This document shows positions 48,645 to 57,553 of a stretch of DNA of 64,000 nt, piece by piece; the stretch's first letter is position 1; each line of letters begins with the position of its first letter. This DNA comes from B1 sp034439755. Its GTDB lineage: Bacteria; Bacteroidota; Bacteroidia; UKL13-3. Under the pieces are notes generated by a model. It made no database searches and was not told the origin of the DNA. It saw only the letters and a list, made by a program, of their open reading frames with translations. The stretch covers positions 1 to 64,000 of the forward strand of contig JAWXAZ010000121.1 in NCBI GenBank assembly GCA_034439755.1, given 5' to 3'. The translations under genes and the position numbers were made by a program.

Positions 48645-49016
48645 TTAACTTAGGGTAAAAAACTCTGCTTTTTCTGTTTGGTGCGACCTAATTACGCCGG
48701 CACTTACCAAAGCTGCTAGCATGCGCTGGGCGCGCCACCTGGAAATATTGAGCAGTTTACAAATTTCTTTTAGGGTGGCTCGGTGGTTTTTTTCTAAATG
48801 CTTTAAAACACCTCGCTCATGGTCGGTATATTTTATAATATTGGGTATGTGGCCGTGACTTCTTTTAAGAACATCTACCACAATTTTACTTGCCAACAAC
48901 GATTGGTCCTTAACCCTAATATGCGCCCACCAATTGCCCTCTTCATCTTTGGCATAATAAGGCTTGCTTTTCCCTTCAGGGATTCTGGCTTCAAGCACTG
49001 TTTTGTCTCCAAAATA
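48645..49016 (-). pseudogene. C-terminal remnant of a Schlafen AlbA_2/HTH protein
   Basis: An open frame of ~123 codons, with GTG at 48998 as the only start candidate. The translation (VLEARIPEGKSKPYYAKDEE, WWAHIRVKDQSLLASKIV, then LKEICKLLNISRWRAQRM) matches the second half of the ~210-residue Bacteroidota proteins that combine an AlbA_2 (Schlafen-like) domain with a winged helix. The N-terminal ~90 residues, including the AlbA_2 core, are absent: a TGA lies at 49017-49019 and only ~50 bp separate it from the symporter gene. A family-like fragment in another frame (IAGGENDILETK) precedes the break. I infer a deleted and frameshifted gene. Confidence 0.55.
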
Positions 49017-49071
49017 TCATTCTCACCGCCTGCAATCCTTAATAATAGTGGGTGAACAGCCATTTATCTCC

Positions 49072-50514
49072 TTAATCTTTTTTAATAAGCCAAAGGCCAA
49101 AAAACGTTAAAGCCCCATTTAAAACCAACAGCTCAATGCCAATTTGATAAGTCCAACCCATATAGGCCGGCATAAAATTTTGAAAGAGGTAACACAACAA
49201 TGGCGAAAGAATACACACAACGGGAGTATACAAATCTTTCACTTGGTGTTTGGTTAAAATGCCAAAAGCAAATAAGCCCAGTAACGGCCCATAGGTATAT
49301 CCCGCAATGTCTAATAAAATGCCAATAATGGATTTGTTGTTTAGAATTTTAAAATAATAAACCATCAATAAAAACAAAAAGGCAAACCCCAAATGCACCA
49401 TTTTCCGGGTGTTCGACTGTTGCACTTCACTTAGGTTTTTATTGCGTTGTATGCCCAAAATATCTAAACAAAAAGAAGAGGTAAGCGCTGTTATTGCGCC
49501 ATCTGCCGAAGGAAATAATGCCGATATTAACCCAATTATAAAAATCAATGAAACCCAAACTGGCAAGTGACTTAAAGCAATGGTTGGAAACAAGTCGTCT
49601 CCTTTTACCGTAATTCCTTTGCTGGTGGCGTATAAATATAAAACGCCTCCCAAAAGAAGGAATAAAAAATTAACCAAGACCATCACAGAGCTAAACAAAA
49701 CCATGTTCTTTTGAGCGCCGCCCAACGTCTTTACACTAATGTTTTTTTGCATCATTTCCTGATCCAAACCTGTCATGGCAATGGTAATAAATGCACCACC
49801 AATAACTTGTTTTATAAAATATTTTTTATCCAAAACATCAAAATTAAAAACCTGAAGATGCCCGCTATCTCCTAAGCTGCTGAGGGTTTCTGTAAAGCTC
49901 ATGTGAAGATCGTCCATGATATAAAAAACACAAACCACCAAAGCCAACAGCATAAAAAATGTTTGCAGTGTATCTGTCCAAACAATGGTCTTTACGCCAC
50001 CCTTAAATGTATATAACAAAATCATGAGCAAAATGATTAGGGTGGTTGTATGAAAATTGATTCCTAATTGATTTAGCACAAATATTTGCAATACATTAAT
50101 CACCAAATAAAGCCTTAAGGTAGCGCCCAATGTTCTTGAAATGATAAAAAATATGGCGCCCGTTTTATAGGAAGCCATGCCAAAACGCTGACCTAAATAA
50201 TTATAAATAGAGGTAAGTTTCAAGCGATAATAAAGCGGCAACAAGACAAAGGCTACCACAAAATATCCAATAAAGTACCCAATAACAACCTGAAAATAAC
50301 TAAACTTAGCAAACTCAACCGTGCCAGGAACAGACACAAAGGTAACGCCCGACAGAGAGGTGCCAATCATTCCAAAGGCCACTAAAGCCCAATGACTGCT
50401 TTTGTTGCCAATAAAAAACGTCTCGTTATTGGCATTTCTTGAGGTATAGTATGCTACGCCCAAAAGAACTAAGAAGTAGACTAAAATAACGGTTAAAAAC
50501 AAGGCAGATTCCAT
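49072..50514 (-). CDS. Sodium:solute symporter (SSS family)
   Basis: 480 residues with 13 predicted membrane segments. SSF signatures: LLGVAYYTSRNANNETFFIG at the start, MIGTSLSGVTFVSVPGTVEF, LYYRLKLTSIYNYLGQRFG, and LISALFPSADGAITALTSSF (Na2-site Ser/Ala region). Transports an organic solute with Na+; substrate not deducible. The promoter is exact (50519-50548) and the ATG follows the -7 box by only 4 nt. Confidence 0.92.
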   Translation of the reverse strand: MESALFLTVILVYFLVLLGVAYYTSRNANNETFFIGNKSSHWALVAFGMIGTSLSGVTFVSVPGTVEFAKFSYFQVVIGYFIGYFVVAFVLLPLYYRLKLTSIYNYLGQRFGMASYKTGAIFFIISRTLGATLRLYLVINVLQIFVLNQLGINFHTTTLIILLMILLYTFKGGVKTIVWTDTLQTFFMLLALVVCVFYIMDDLHMSFTETLSSLGDSGHLQVFNFDVLDKKYFIKQVIGGAFITIAMTGLDQEMMQKNISVKTLGGAQKNMVLFSSVMVLVNFLFLLLGGVLYLYATSKGITVKGDDLFPTIALSHLPVWVSLIFIIGLISALFPSADGAITALTSSFCLDILGIQRNKNLSEVQQSNTRKMVHLGFAFLFLLMVYYFKILNNKSIIGILLDIAGYTYGPLLGLFAFGILTKHQVKDLYTPVVCILSPLLCYLFQNFMPAYMGWTYQIGIELLVLNGALTFFGLWLIKKD

Positions 50515-50518
50515 AAGG

Positions 50519-50548
50519 CAAAACTAATCAGTTACCTTAATCAATCAA
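50519..50548 (-). promoter_or_regulatory. Symporter promoter, TTG-N19-TAGTTTTG
   Basis: On the minus strand TTG (50546-50548) and TAGTTTTG (50519-50526) are 19 nt apart. ATG begins 4 nt after the -7 box. Confidence 0.7.
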
Positions 50549-50585
50549 GTGAAGTTAACCACAAATAGCTTGATGCGTCTATTAT

Positions 50586-50993
50586 TTATTGCGGCGTTAA
50601 TGGCACTCCAGTCAATTGCATTAAAGAAAGAATCACCAGAATAACCAAGAACGACACAATTAACGGCTTCCTCATGGTTTTTTTAGGATAGTCGTCTTCG
50701 TTCGTAAAATATTTTCTAAAAACAAACTCCACCAACAAAGCCCCCTGAATAAAGTTTAGGGCAAAAGTAGTACCTGGTCCGCGCCATTCTGTTGAAGAAA
50801 CCAAGGCCGTAACCAGGGCCATGGCAAATGAAACCAATAATGCCAAGTTTCCTGCAGCCTTCAGGCCTTTATCGTACAAGTTTTGCCTTAGCAGAAATCC
50901 GCCAAAAACCGGACTAAAAAACACGCAAAAACCCAGCACCACCCAACGCGAATAAATAGCAAATAACGCGGGTTTTCTCTCCTCTTGTTCCAT
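50586..50993 (-). CDS. Small membrane protein of unknown function
   Basis: 135 residues with about four membrane segments (WVVLGFCVFFSPVFGGFLL; AGNLALLVSFAMALVTALV; a shorter one near residue 85; PLIVSFLVILVILSLM). No family recognised. It lies 45 nt downstream of the rhomboid gene on the same strand and may be cotranscribed with mutL and rhomboid. The intervening DNA carries a perfect copy of the GGTTCGAACC palindrome (51023-51032). Confidence 0.65.
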   Translation of the reverse strand: MEQEERKPALFAIYSRWVVLGFCVFFSPVFGGFLLRQNLYDKGLKAAGNLALLVSFAMALVTALVSSTEWRGPGTTFALNFIQGALLVEFVFRKYFTNEDDYPKKTMRKPLIVSFLVILVILSLMQLTGVPLTPQ

Positions 50994-51037
50994 TTTCTAA
51001 AAACTTTTTTAATAATTATTTTGGTTCGAACCGACCT

Positions 51038-51871
51038 TTAATAAAAGTGTTGACGGTTGCTTTTGTTCCATATTTTTATGAGGATAAACCCAAATAGCAT
51101 GCCGCCCAAATGCGCAAAATGGGCCACATTATCGGATGGATTGGCCGAAATCCCTTGGTACAATTCAAGCGCGCCGTACATAATCACAAAATACTTGGCT
51201 TTAATTGGAAATGGAATAAACAACATCATTAAAGTAGTATTTGGAAACAACATGCCAAAGCCCAATAAAAGCCCAAACACCGCGCCACTGGCACCCACCA
51301 TGGGTACATTCATTTTGCGCGAAAGCATGTAATCGGTAATCTCTTTGGCGCTAGATAAAAATTCTGGGTTATTGGGTTCGCGTTGCCAACCAGTTAAAAA
51401 ATCTACCACATGAATGTCATTTGCCAAAAAGGAATCTCGCTGAATTAGCTTAAGAAACGAGTCATAATCTGCCTGTAAATAAAAATCAGAAATAGCAGCC
51501 TTCACTTGATATATTTCAATGGCATTGATGCCAATTTGTAAGGAAGCAGCGCCAAATGCGGTTACAAAATAATAGATAAAAAACCGCTTTGCACCCCAGT
51601 AATTCTCCAATACACTGCCAAACATCCACAAGGAAAACATATTAAAAAACAAATGCGTGAAAGAGCCATGCATAAAAACATGGGTAAGGAGCTGATAAGG
51701 TTTAAAAAACTTTGATTCTGGATAGTATAAACCAAGCACTTGGTTCATGTTAAAAAACCCTCTGCTTTCTAATGCTAAATAAGCCAGAAAACAAAGTCCA
51801 TTTATAATCAATAAATTCTTTACTACCGGTGGAAAATTGGAAAAGCTACTTGGTCGGTTCGACTGATACAT
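51038..51871 (-). CDS. Rhomboid-family intramembrane serine protease
   Basis: 277 residues. Rhomboid hallmarks: HVFMHGSFTHLFFNMFSLWM with the L2 His and Asn, the nucleophile Ser in MVGASGAVFGLLLGFG (~196), and the catalytic His in HFAHLGGMLFGF (~251). A ~65-residue insertion between the third and fourth helices (around DIHVVDFLTGWQREPNNPEF) is unusual for minimal rhomboids. Lies 76 nt after mutL; a mutL-rhomboid order is common in Bacteroidota. Confidence 0.93.
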   Translation of the reverse strand: MYQSNRPSSFSNFPPVVKNLLIINGLCFLAYLALESRGFFNMNQVLGLYYPESKFFKPYQLLTHVFMHGSFTHLFFNMFSLWMFGSVLENYWGAKRFFIYYFVTAFGAASLQIGINAIEIYQVKAAISDFYLQADYDSFLKLIQRDSFLANDIHVVDFLTGWQREPNNPEFLSSAKEITDYMLSRKMNVPMVGASGAVFGLLLGFGMLFPNTTLMMLFIPFPIKAKYFVIMYGALELYQGISANPSDNVAHFAHLGGMLFGFILIKIWNKSNRQHFY

Positions 51872-51947
51872 GAAATTTTTTTTTGCAAAATAAGTCTAAA
51901 AAAAGGAATAGTCTATGTTACCCTATAAAGTGCGGCATCAAATTGAG

Positions 51948-53759
51948 CTAAAACATTTTGCCAATGTCTTGCAAAGTAAGCTTGCTAACACATGGTCGGC
52001 CATCTGGCGAATACTGCGGCTCCGAGCAGGCAAACAGTTCATCCACCAATCTATTCATCTCCTCTAGTTTTAGTCGCAACCCTTGCTTTATAGCCGCCTT
52101 TTTGGCGAGTGTTTTTGCCACATTTTTATGCTTTCCAATTTCACTTTGCTTATTAACCTTATACATTTCAATAATGCCCATTAGCAGTTCTTGCTCATCT
52201 TCGAGGTGCAATTCGGCCGGCAAACCATTGATAACAAACGCGTTTTTTCCAAATGCATTTACGGTAAAACCCAAGGCTCCCATTTCGGGCAAAATCTCTT
52301 CTAAAATGGCCTCATCACCTACCGACAGGTTAACCACCTTTGGAAACAACAATTGTTGACTCGCTATGGGATTGTGCTCCAAGGCATTTAAATATTTTTC
52401 GTATAAGATTCTTTCGTGGGCGGCTTGCTGATGAATCAACATCAAACCGCTTTTTATGGGCGTAACAATATATTGATTGTTTAACTGAAAAAAAACGCGA
52501 GAATCAACAATGTCTTCTGTATTTGTTGGCAACAAAGAGACTTGCGTATGCTCATTAATTAGCACTTCAGATGACTTCTGAAAAAGCGTCTCCCAATGTT
52601 GCGCGTTTTGTTTTCTTTGCTCTTGGTAAATCTCCTTAAAGCCACCCCAATCTGGCTTGCTAACAGTAGCATTCATGCTCGAAAACGACTTAAGCTCATT
52701 GGTACTTGGTGGATTTAACTGCAATTGCATAAAACGGTTGTCGTCAAAACGCTCCTCCCCCGGACTCTGCACATATTCGCCCAAAGCCTTTCTCACCACT
52801 GCCCTCAAAATCTGATACACATTTCTATCATCCTCAAATTTTACCTCTGTTTTTGTAGGGTGAATGTTAATGTCTATTTGAGCAGGGTCTATGTCTATTT
52901 GTATCACATATAACGGAAATTGTTCCTTGCTAATGGTTCCTTCAAAGGCATTGCTAACAGCATGGTTGAGATAAGGATCTTTAAAAAATCTTCTATTAAC
53001 AAAGAAAAACTGCTCCCCCCTAATTCGTTTGGCAAATTCTGGCTTGCCAATAAAACCCTTTACGTGTATAATACTGGTTTGCTCATCCAATTCAATTAAA
53101 TCTTCCTCGGCGCGACCACCAAATACGGAACAAATGCGCTGTTTAAGGGTTTCGCTTGGGTAATCCAATTGAACTTCATCGTTGTGATACAGTTGAAATT
53201 TTATGCTCGGATTAGCCAAAGATGCCCTGTTAAATTCCTCCGCTATATGTTTCCACTCAACCGGATTAGATTTCAAGAAATTTCTCCTAGCCGGAATATT
53301 ATAAAACAGGTTTTTTACGGTGATATTGGTTCCAACAGCCGTTGCAACTGGCTCTTGTTTCTTCACAGAAGAGCCCTCCACCAAAATATAAGTACCCAAC
53401 TCATCAGATTCCCTTTTAGTCTTCATTTCCACGTGAGCAACAGAGGCAATACTTGCCAATGCTTCTCCCCTAAAACCCATGGTATTTATCTTGAAAATAT
53501 CCTCTGTCTGAACAATTTTCGACGTTGCATGTCGCTCCCAACACATGCGGGCATCAATTGCACTCATTCCACTCCCATTATCTACGATCTGAACCAAGGA
53601 TTTTCCTGCGTCTTTTATGAACAAGATAATTTCGGTACTCCCTGCGTCGATTGCATTGTCGAGCAATTCCTTCACAATAGAGGATGGCCTTTGAATAACC
53701 TCCCCTGCTGCTATTTGACTCGCCACATGGTCTGGCAAAAGTTTTACTATATCTGTCAT
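51948..53759 (-). CDS. mutL: DNA mismatch repair protein MutL, endonuclease motifs degenerate
   Basis: 603 residues from the ATG at 53759 (MTDIVKLLPDHVASQIAAGE); 19 open codons upstream are not family-like. The GHKL ATPase domain has KELLDNAIDAGST, DNGSGM and TMGFRGEALASI. The C-terminal dimer domain is present, but the metal motif DQHA-x2-E-x4-E reads HQQAAHERILYE (~442), the ACHAAIK-like motif reads AKKAAIKQG, and CPHGRP reads SPDGRP. So the nicking activity of most MutL proteins outside the E. coli group may be lost. It couples MutS to downstream repair factors. Followed by rhomboid. Confidence 0.95.
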   Translation of the reverse strand: MTDIVKLLPDHVASQIAAGEVIQRPSSIVKELLDNAIDAGSTEIILFIKDAGKSLVQIVDNGSGMSAIDARMCWERHATSKIVQTEDIFKINTMGFRGEALASIASVAHVEMKTKRESDELGTYILVEGSSVKKQEPVATAVGTNITVKNLFYNIPARRNFLKSNPVEWKHIAEEFNRASLANPSIKFQLYHNDEVQLDYPSETLKQRICSVFGGRAEEDLIELDEQTSIIHVKGFIGKPEFAKRIRGEQFFFVNRRFFKDPYLNHAVSNAFEGTISKEQFPLYVIQIDIDPAQIDINIHPTKTEVKFEDDRNVYQILRAVVRKALGEYVQSPGEERFDDNRFMQLQLNPPSTNELKSFSSMNATVSKPDWGGFKEIYQEQRKQNAQHWETLFQKSSEVLINEHTQVSLLPTNTEDIVDSRVFFQLNNQYIVTPIKSGLMLIHQQAAHERILYEKYLNALEHNPIASQQLLFPKVVNLSVGDEAILEEILPEMGALGFTVNAFGKNAFVINGLPAELHLEDEQELLMGIIEMYKVNKQSEIGKHKNVAKTLAKKAAIKQGLRLKLEEMNRLVDELFACSEPQYSPDGRPCVSKLTLQDIGKMF

Positions 53760-53890
53760 ACCAATACAAATCACCCGCTTTTTTTTCAGACTTTTTATAC
53801 TGTGGAGAACTTTCAACTAAAACATCGTTAATAAGTTATGTTTAGGTGCAATGAAAATGTGCCACTTATTTTGCTTTTTTGTAAAGTAAA

Positions 53891-56818
53891 ATGCTAAAAA
53901 CCACCCACCTTATATTATTTGCGCTGCTCGTTTCCTTGATTTCCAAAGTAACATTTGCCCAAAATCATGTCATCAATTGGCAAAAGAACAATCCTTGGGT
54001 AGATTCTGTGATGAATACCCTCACCTTAGACGAGAAAATAGCACAGCTTTTTACCGTTGCCGTTTGGACACAAAGAGACAGCAATTACTTAAAAGACATT
54101 GAAAAACTGGTAAAAGATAATAAGATTGGTGGCCTAATGTTTATGAAGGGCACACCACATAAGCAGGCTGTTTTAACCAATAGATATCAAGCTGTGGCCA
54201 AAGTGCCACTGCTCATTAGCATTGACGGAGAATGGGGCTTAAACATGAGACTAGATAGCACGCCCGTGTTTCCAAGACAAATGATTCTAGGTGCCGCTAA
54301 CAATGCAAGCCTAACAGAAGAAATGGCCGCAGAAATTGCCAAACACTGCAAGCGACTGGGCATTCATGTAAATTTTGCGCCAGATATAGATGTAAATAAC
54401 AACCCTGCTAACCCTGTTATAAACGACCGAAGTTTTGGCGAAAATAAATATGTGGTGGCAAAACAAGGTATAGCTTACATGAAAGGGCTTCAAAACAACC
54501 ATGTCTTGGCCACCGCAAAACACTTTCCCGGCCACGGAGATACCGAATCTGATTCGCATTTTAATTTGCCTGTAATCAAAGGAAACAGAAAGCGACTAGA
54601 TTCGTTGGAATTATACCCTTTTAAAGAGTTAATAAAGAACGATGTTGGTAGCATTATGGTTGGGCACTTGTTTGTGCCCGCAATAGACACTACCAACAAT
54701 AGGGCCAGTTCAATATCGCCCTTAACCGTAAAAAAACTGCTAAAAGAAGAGATGGGTTTTGAAGGCCTTATTGTAACCGACGGACTAAACATGAAAGGGG
54801 TTGCAAATTATGCGGCGCCTGGAGAAGTGAGCGCTAAAGCCTTGGCCGCAGGAAACGAACTTTTGCTCTTTGTAGAAGAAGTACCACAAAGCATTTTTTG
54901 GATCAAAGATTATATGAGCTGTGGTTTAATTTCGGAGGCAGAGGTAAACAATGCCTGCCGAAAAATATTAATCACTAAACATTGGGCAGGACTAAACAAA
55001 TACAAGGCCATTGAATTGGCCAATTTGAATCAAGATTTAAATTGTTGTGCAACCGATTTACTCATTAAAAAAGTGATTAAACAAGGCATTGTGGTTGCCA
55101 AAAACATGGACAACCTCATTCCTTTCGAATCGCCCGAAAAGTATAAAATTGCCAGCCTTGCGGTGGGCAATAATCAGTTCACCAGCTTCCAACAAACGCT
55201 TTCTAATTATGTAAAAGCCGATTATTATTCTATCGATAAAAGCGAAAGTTTGGCCGCATTTGATTCCATGTTTTCTAACATGCAGCGCTATAACCTAGTG
55301 ATTATTAGCCTACATAATACCAGCAGGTTTGTGAGCAGAAAATTAGGCCTCACACAAGCTCAAATCTCCTTTATCAATCGCTTAATTCTTGATAGGAAGT
55401 GCATTTTGGTGAACCACGGCAATCCATACATTTTACAGTATTTTACCCAAGCAAGAAATGTAATAGTTGCCTATGAAGATTTGCCCTTATATAATCAATT
55501 AGCCGCACAAGTTTTAATGGGGGCAATTCCTTCTAAAGGTAAAATGCCCGTTTCGGTAACAGCCGCCTTTCCGCTTGCTTCAGGAATTATGACTGAACCC
55601 ATTCAACGCTTCGAATATGTGATGCCAGAAGAAGTGGGTGTTGACCATTTTGCCTTAAGTTTTATAGACACCATGGTGTTGCAAGGAATTAAAGAAAAGG
55701 CAATGCCTGGTTGCCAGGTTTTTATTGCACAAAATGGCAAAGTAATTTATAACAAATCATTCGGCTCTTTTACCTACGATACAAGTTCAACTAAAGTCCA
55801 GAATTACCACCTATACGACTTAGCCTCACTCACAAAAGTGTTGGCCACCACCCTTGCCATCATGAAGTTGTATGATGAAAAGGCCATTGGATTAAATGAC
55901 AAGCTAGGCCTTTACTTGCCATTCTTAAGAGGCACCGCAAAAGAAAAAATCAGCATCAAGGATGTTTTGCTCCACCAAGCGGGCTTCCCTGCCTTCATTC
56001 CATTTTACAAAAGAACCATTATCAATGGAAAGCTCGATACAGCGTGGTATAGCAATAAAAAAACAGATAAAAATTGCCTGCAATTAACAGATAGCCTTTG
56101 GATTGATAAAAATTGTGAGCAAGAGATGTTCAATGTTATTGCCATGGCCGATTTAAGAACTTCGGGTGAATATTTATATAGCGACTTGGGATTTATTTTA
56201 CTCAGAAAACTAGTCGAAAATGTAAGCAATATGCCATTCGAAGCCTTTATGAATGAACATTTCTACGACCCCCTCTCTATTGCAAATTTATCCTTTAATC
56301 CGCTTAAAAGTGGAGTGCCTAAAGCAAGCATAGCCCCAACAGAAATGGATACCGCCTTTAGAAAGCAATTGTTGCAAGGTTATGTTCATGATCCAGCAGC
56401 TTCAATGTTAGGTGGCGTAAGCGGGCATGCAGGTTTATTTGGCAATGCAAACAGCGTGGGCATTTTAATGCAAATGTTGTTAAATGAAGGAATATACGGC
56501 AATGTGCGCGTCTTAAAAGCCTCAACCGTTCAACTATTTACAAGCAAACAAAACAAAAAATCAAGGCGCGGACTTGGTTTTGATAAGCCAGAAACAAATC
56601 CGTTAAAGCCTTCCCCAACAGGTTCGGAATGCTCTCCACTCACCTTTGGTCATACCGGCTTTACAGGGGTTTGTGCTTGGGCTGATCCAAAAACGGATTT
56701 GGTTTATGTGTTCTTGTCGAACCGCGTTTACCCCAATGCAGAAAACAACAAATTGGCTCAATCCAATCTTCGCACGCGCATTCAGGACTATATTTACGAA
56801 GTAACCCGTAAGAAATAA
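53891..56818 (+). CDS. GH3 beta-N-acetylglucosaminidase fused to a class C beta-lactamase-like serine hydrolase
   Basis: 975 residues, exported (signal peptide ending KVTFAQ, ~1-24). The GH3 domain covers ~30-390 with the NagZ-type catalytic loop AKHFPGHGDTESDSHFNLP (~200-218), FEGLIVTDGLNMKGV with the nucleophile Asp, and RSFGENKYVV upstream. A GH3 C-domain follows (~400-570). From ~600 a serine hydrolase domain of the penicillin-binding/class C type starts: ASLTK (~644-648), YSDLGF (~762) and HTGFTG (~920). It is thought to remove GlcNAc from peptidoglycan fragments; the second domain may act on peptide stems or be an esterase. The fusion is known in Bacteroidota. Confidence 0.92.
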   Translation: MLKTTHLILFALLVSLISKVTFAQNHVINWQKNNPWVDSVMNTLTLDEKIAQLFTVAVWTQRDSNYLKDIEKLVKDNKIGGLMFMKGTPHKQAVLTNRYQAVAKVPLLISIDGEWGLNMRLDSTPVFPRQMILGAANNASLTEEMAAEIAKHCKRLGIHVNFAPDIDVNNNPANPVINDRSFGENKYVVAKQGIAYMKGLQNNHVLATAKHFPGHGDTESDSHFNLPVIKGNRKRLDSLELYPFKELIKNDVGSIMVGHLFVPAIDTTNNRASSISPLTVKKLLKEEMGFEGLIVTDGLNMKGVANYAAPGEVSAKALAAGNELLLFVEEVPQSIFWIKDYMSCGLISEAEVNNACRKILITKHWAGLNKYKAIELANLNQDLNCCATDLLIKKVIKQGIVVAKNMDNLIPFESPEKYKIASLAVGNNQFTSFQQTLSNYVKADYYSIDKSESLAAFDSMFSNMQRYNLVIISLHNTSRFVSRKLGLTQAQISFINRLILDRKCILVNHGNPYILQYFTQARNVIVAYEDLPLYNQLAAQVLMGAIPSKGKMPVSVTAAFPLASGIMTEPIQRFEYVMPEEVGVDHFALSFIDTMVLQGIKEKAMPGCQVFIAQNGKVIYNKSFGSFTYDTSSTKVQNYHLYDLASLTKVLATTLAIMKLYDEKAIGLNDKLGLYLPFLRGTAKEKISIKDVLLHQAGFPAFIPFYKRTIINGKLDTAWYSNKKTDKNCLQLTDSLWIDKNCEQEMFNVIAMADLRTSGEYLYSDLGFILLRKLVENVSNMPFEAFMNEHFYDPLSIANLSFNPLKSGVPKASIAPTEMDTAFRKQLLQGYVHDPAASMLGGVSGHAGLFGNANSVGILMQMLLNEGIYGNVRVLKASTVQLFTSKQNKKSRRGLGFDKPETNPLKPSPTGSECSPLTFGHTGFTGVCAWADPKTDLVYVFLSNRVYPNAENNKLAQSNLRTRIQDYIYEVTRKK

Positions 56819-56882
56819 CCTAAGTGCTTCAAAAATAAATTATTGCGAATTTTGCAAATTTGTGAATTAATGGTGCACAACA

Positions 56883-56913
56883 TTTGGATTTGATACAAAT
56901 TAATCTACCTTTG
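56883..56913 (+). promoter_or_regulatory. RRM gene promoter, TTTG-N19-TACCTTTG
   Basis: TTTG at 56883-56886 and TACCTTTG at 56906-56913 with 19 nt between. ATG is 20 nt downstream. Confidence 0.75.
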
Positions 56914-56933
56914 AATTTCATATTATTTTATTC

Positions 56934-57242
56934 ATGAACATCTACATTGGAAATTTAAACTGGAGCACAACTGAAGATGAGTTGCGCGGCCTGTTTTCGC
57001 AGTATGGCGAAGTATCAAGTATTAACATCGTTAATGACAAGTTTACTGGCCGTAGCAAAGGATTCGGATTTGTTGAAATGCCAGAAAACACTGGCGCACA
57101 AAACGCAATCAACTCTCTAAATGGTCAATCTTTCAAAGACAGAAACATTACCGTTAACGAAGCTCGTCCACGCGAAGAAAGACCTAACCGTGAAAGAAGG
57201 TCTTTTAACAACGACAGAGGAGACAACAGAAGATCTTATTAA
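56934..57242 (+). CDS. RNA-binding protein with one RRM domain
   Basis: 102 residues. RNP2 is NIYIGNLNW (2-10) and RNP1 is RSKGFGFVEM (~42-51), which define an RRM at ~1-80; the tail is Arg/Asn/Asp-rich (RPREERPNRERRSFN). Small RRM proteins of this kind are abundant single-stranded RNA binders and often cold-induced chaperones in Bacteroidota and cyanobacteria. Strong consensus promoter and strong terminator, so it is probably a highly expressed single-gene unit. Confidence 0.93.
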   Translation: MNIYIGNLNWSTTEDELRGLFSQYGEVSSINIVNDKFTGRSKGFGFVEMPENTGAQNAINSLNGQSFKDRNITVNEARPREERPNRERRSFNNDRGDNRRSY

Positions 57243-57264
57243 TATTCTTAATTAAGAACTCAAC

Positions 57265-57300
57265 AAAAAAGCCGATCAGAAATTCTAATCGGCTTTTTTT
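57265..57300 (+). terminator. Terminator after the RRM gene
   Basis: AAAAAAGCCGAT and ATCGGCTTTTTTT pair around a 10-nt loop (one unpaired A), with a T7 tail. Confidence 0.88.
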
Positions 57301-57422
57301 ATGCTAGTTATGCAATTTCATTATGCCCTTGATAAATTATTCCGATAAACCTGTTTTCTTCAAACCATTTTCCTGCAAAAAACACAAAACGAAAACTACC
57401 CTACTCATACAATTACTAAAAT

Positions 57423-57530
57423 CAAATTAGGCCAAATGGCAATTTGATTTTAGTGGGATAAATGCAGAAAGACAAGGTTTTTTGTCTACATACATTTGGA
57501 CTATTAAATATTGCGCATCGGTATAAATTA
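57423..57530 (+). repeat. Copy 4 of the ~110-bp structured intergenic repeat
   Basis: Hairpin CAAATT(A)GGCC-AAA-TGGCAATTTG, then a perfect mid hairpin AGACAA-GGTTTT-TTGTCT, then the tail CATTTGGACTATTAAATATT followed by GCGCATCGGTATAAA. Lies between convergent RRM and transglycosylase genes, after the RRM terminator; the rest of this 310-bp gap shows nothing else. Confidence 0.7.
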
Positions 57531-57553
57531 CAATTAATTGGTTTTAGAGGCTA

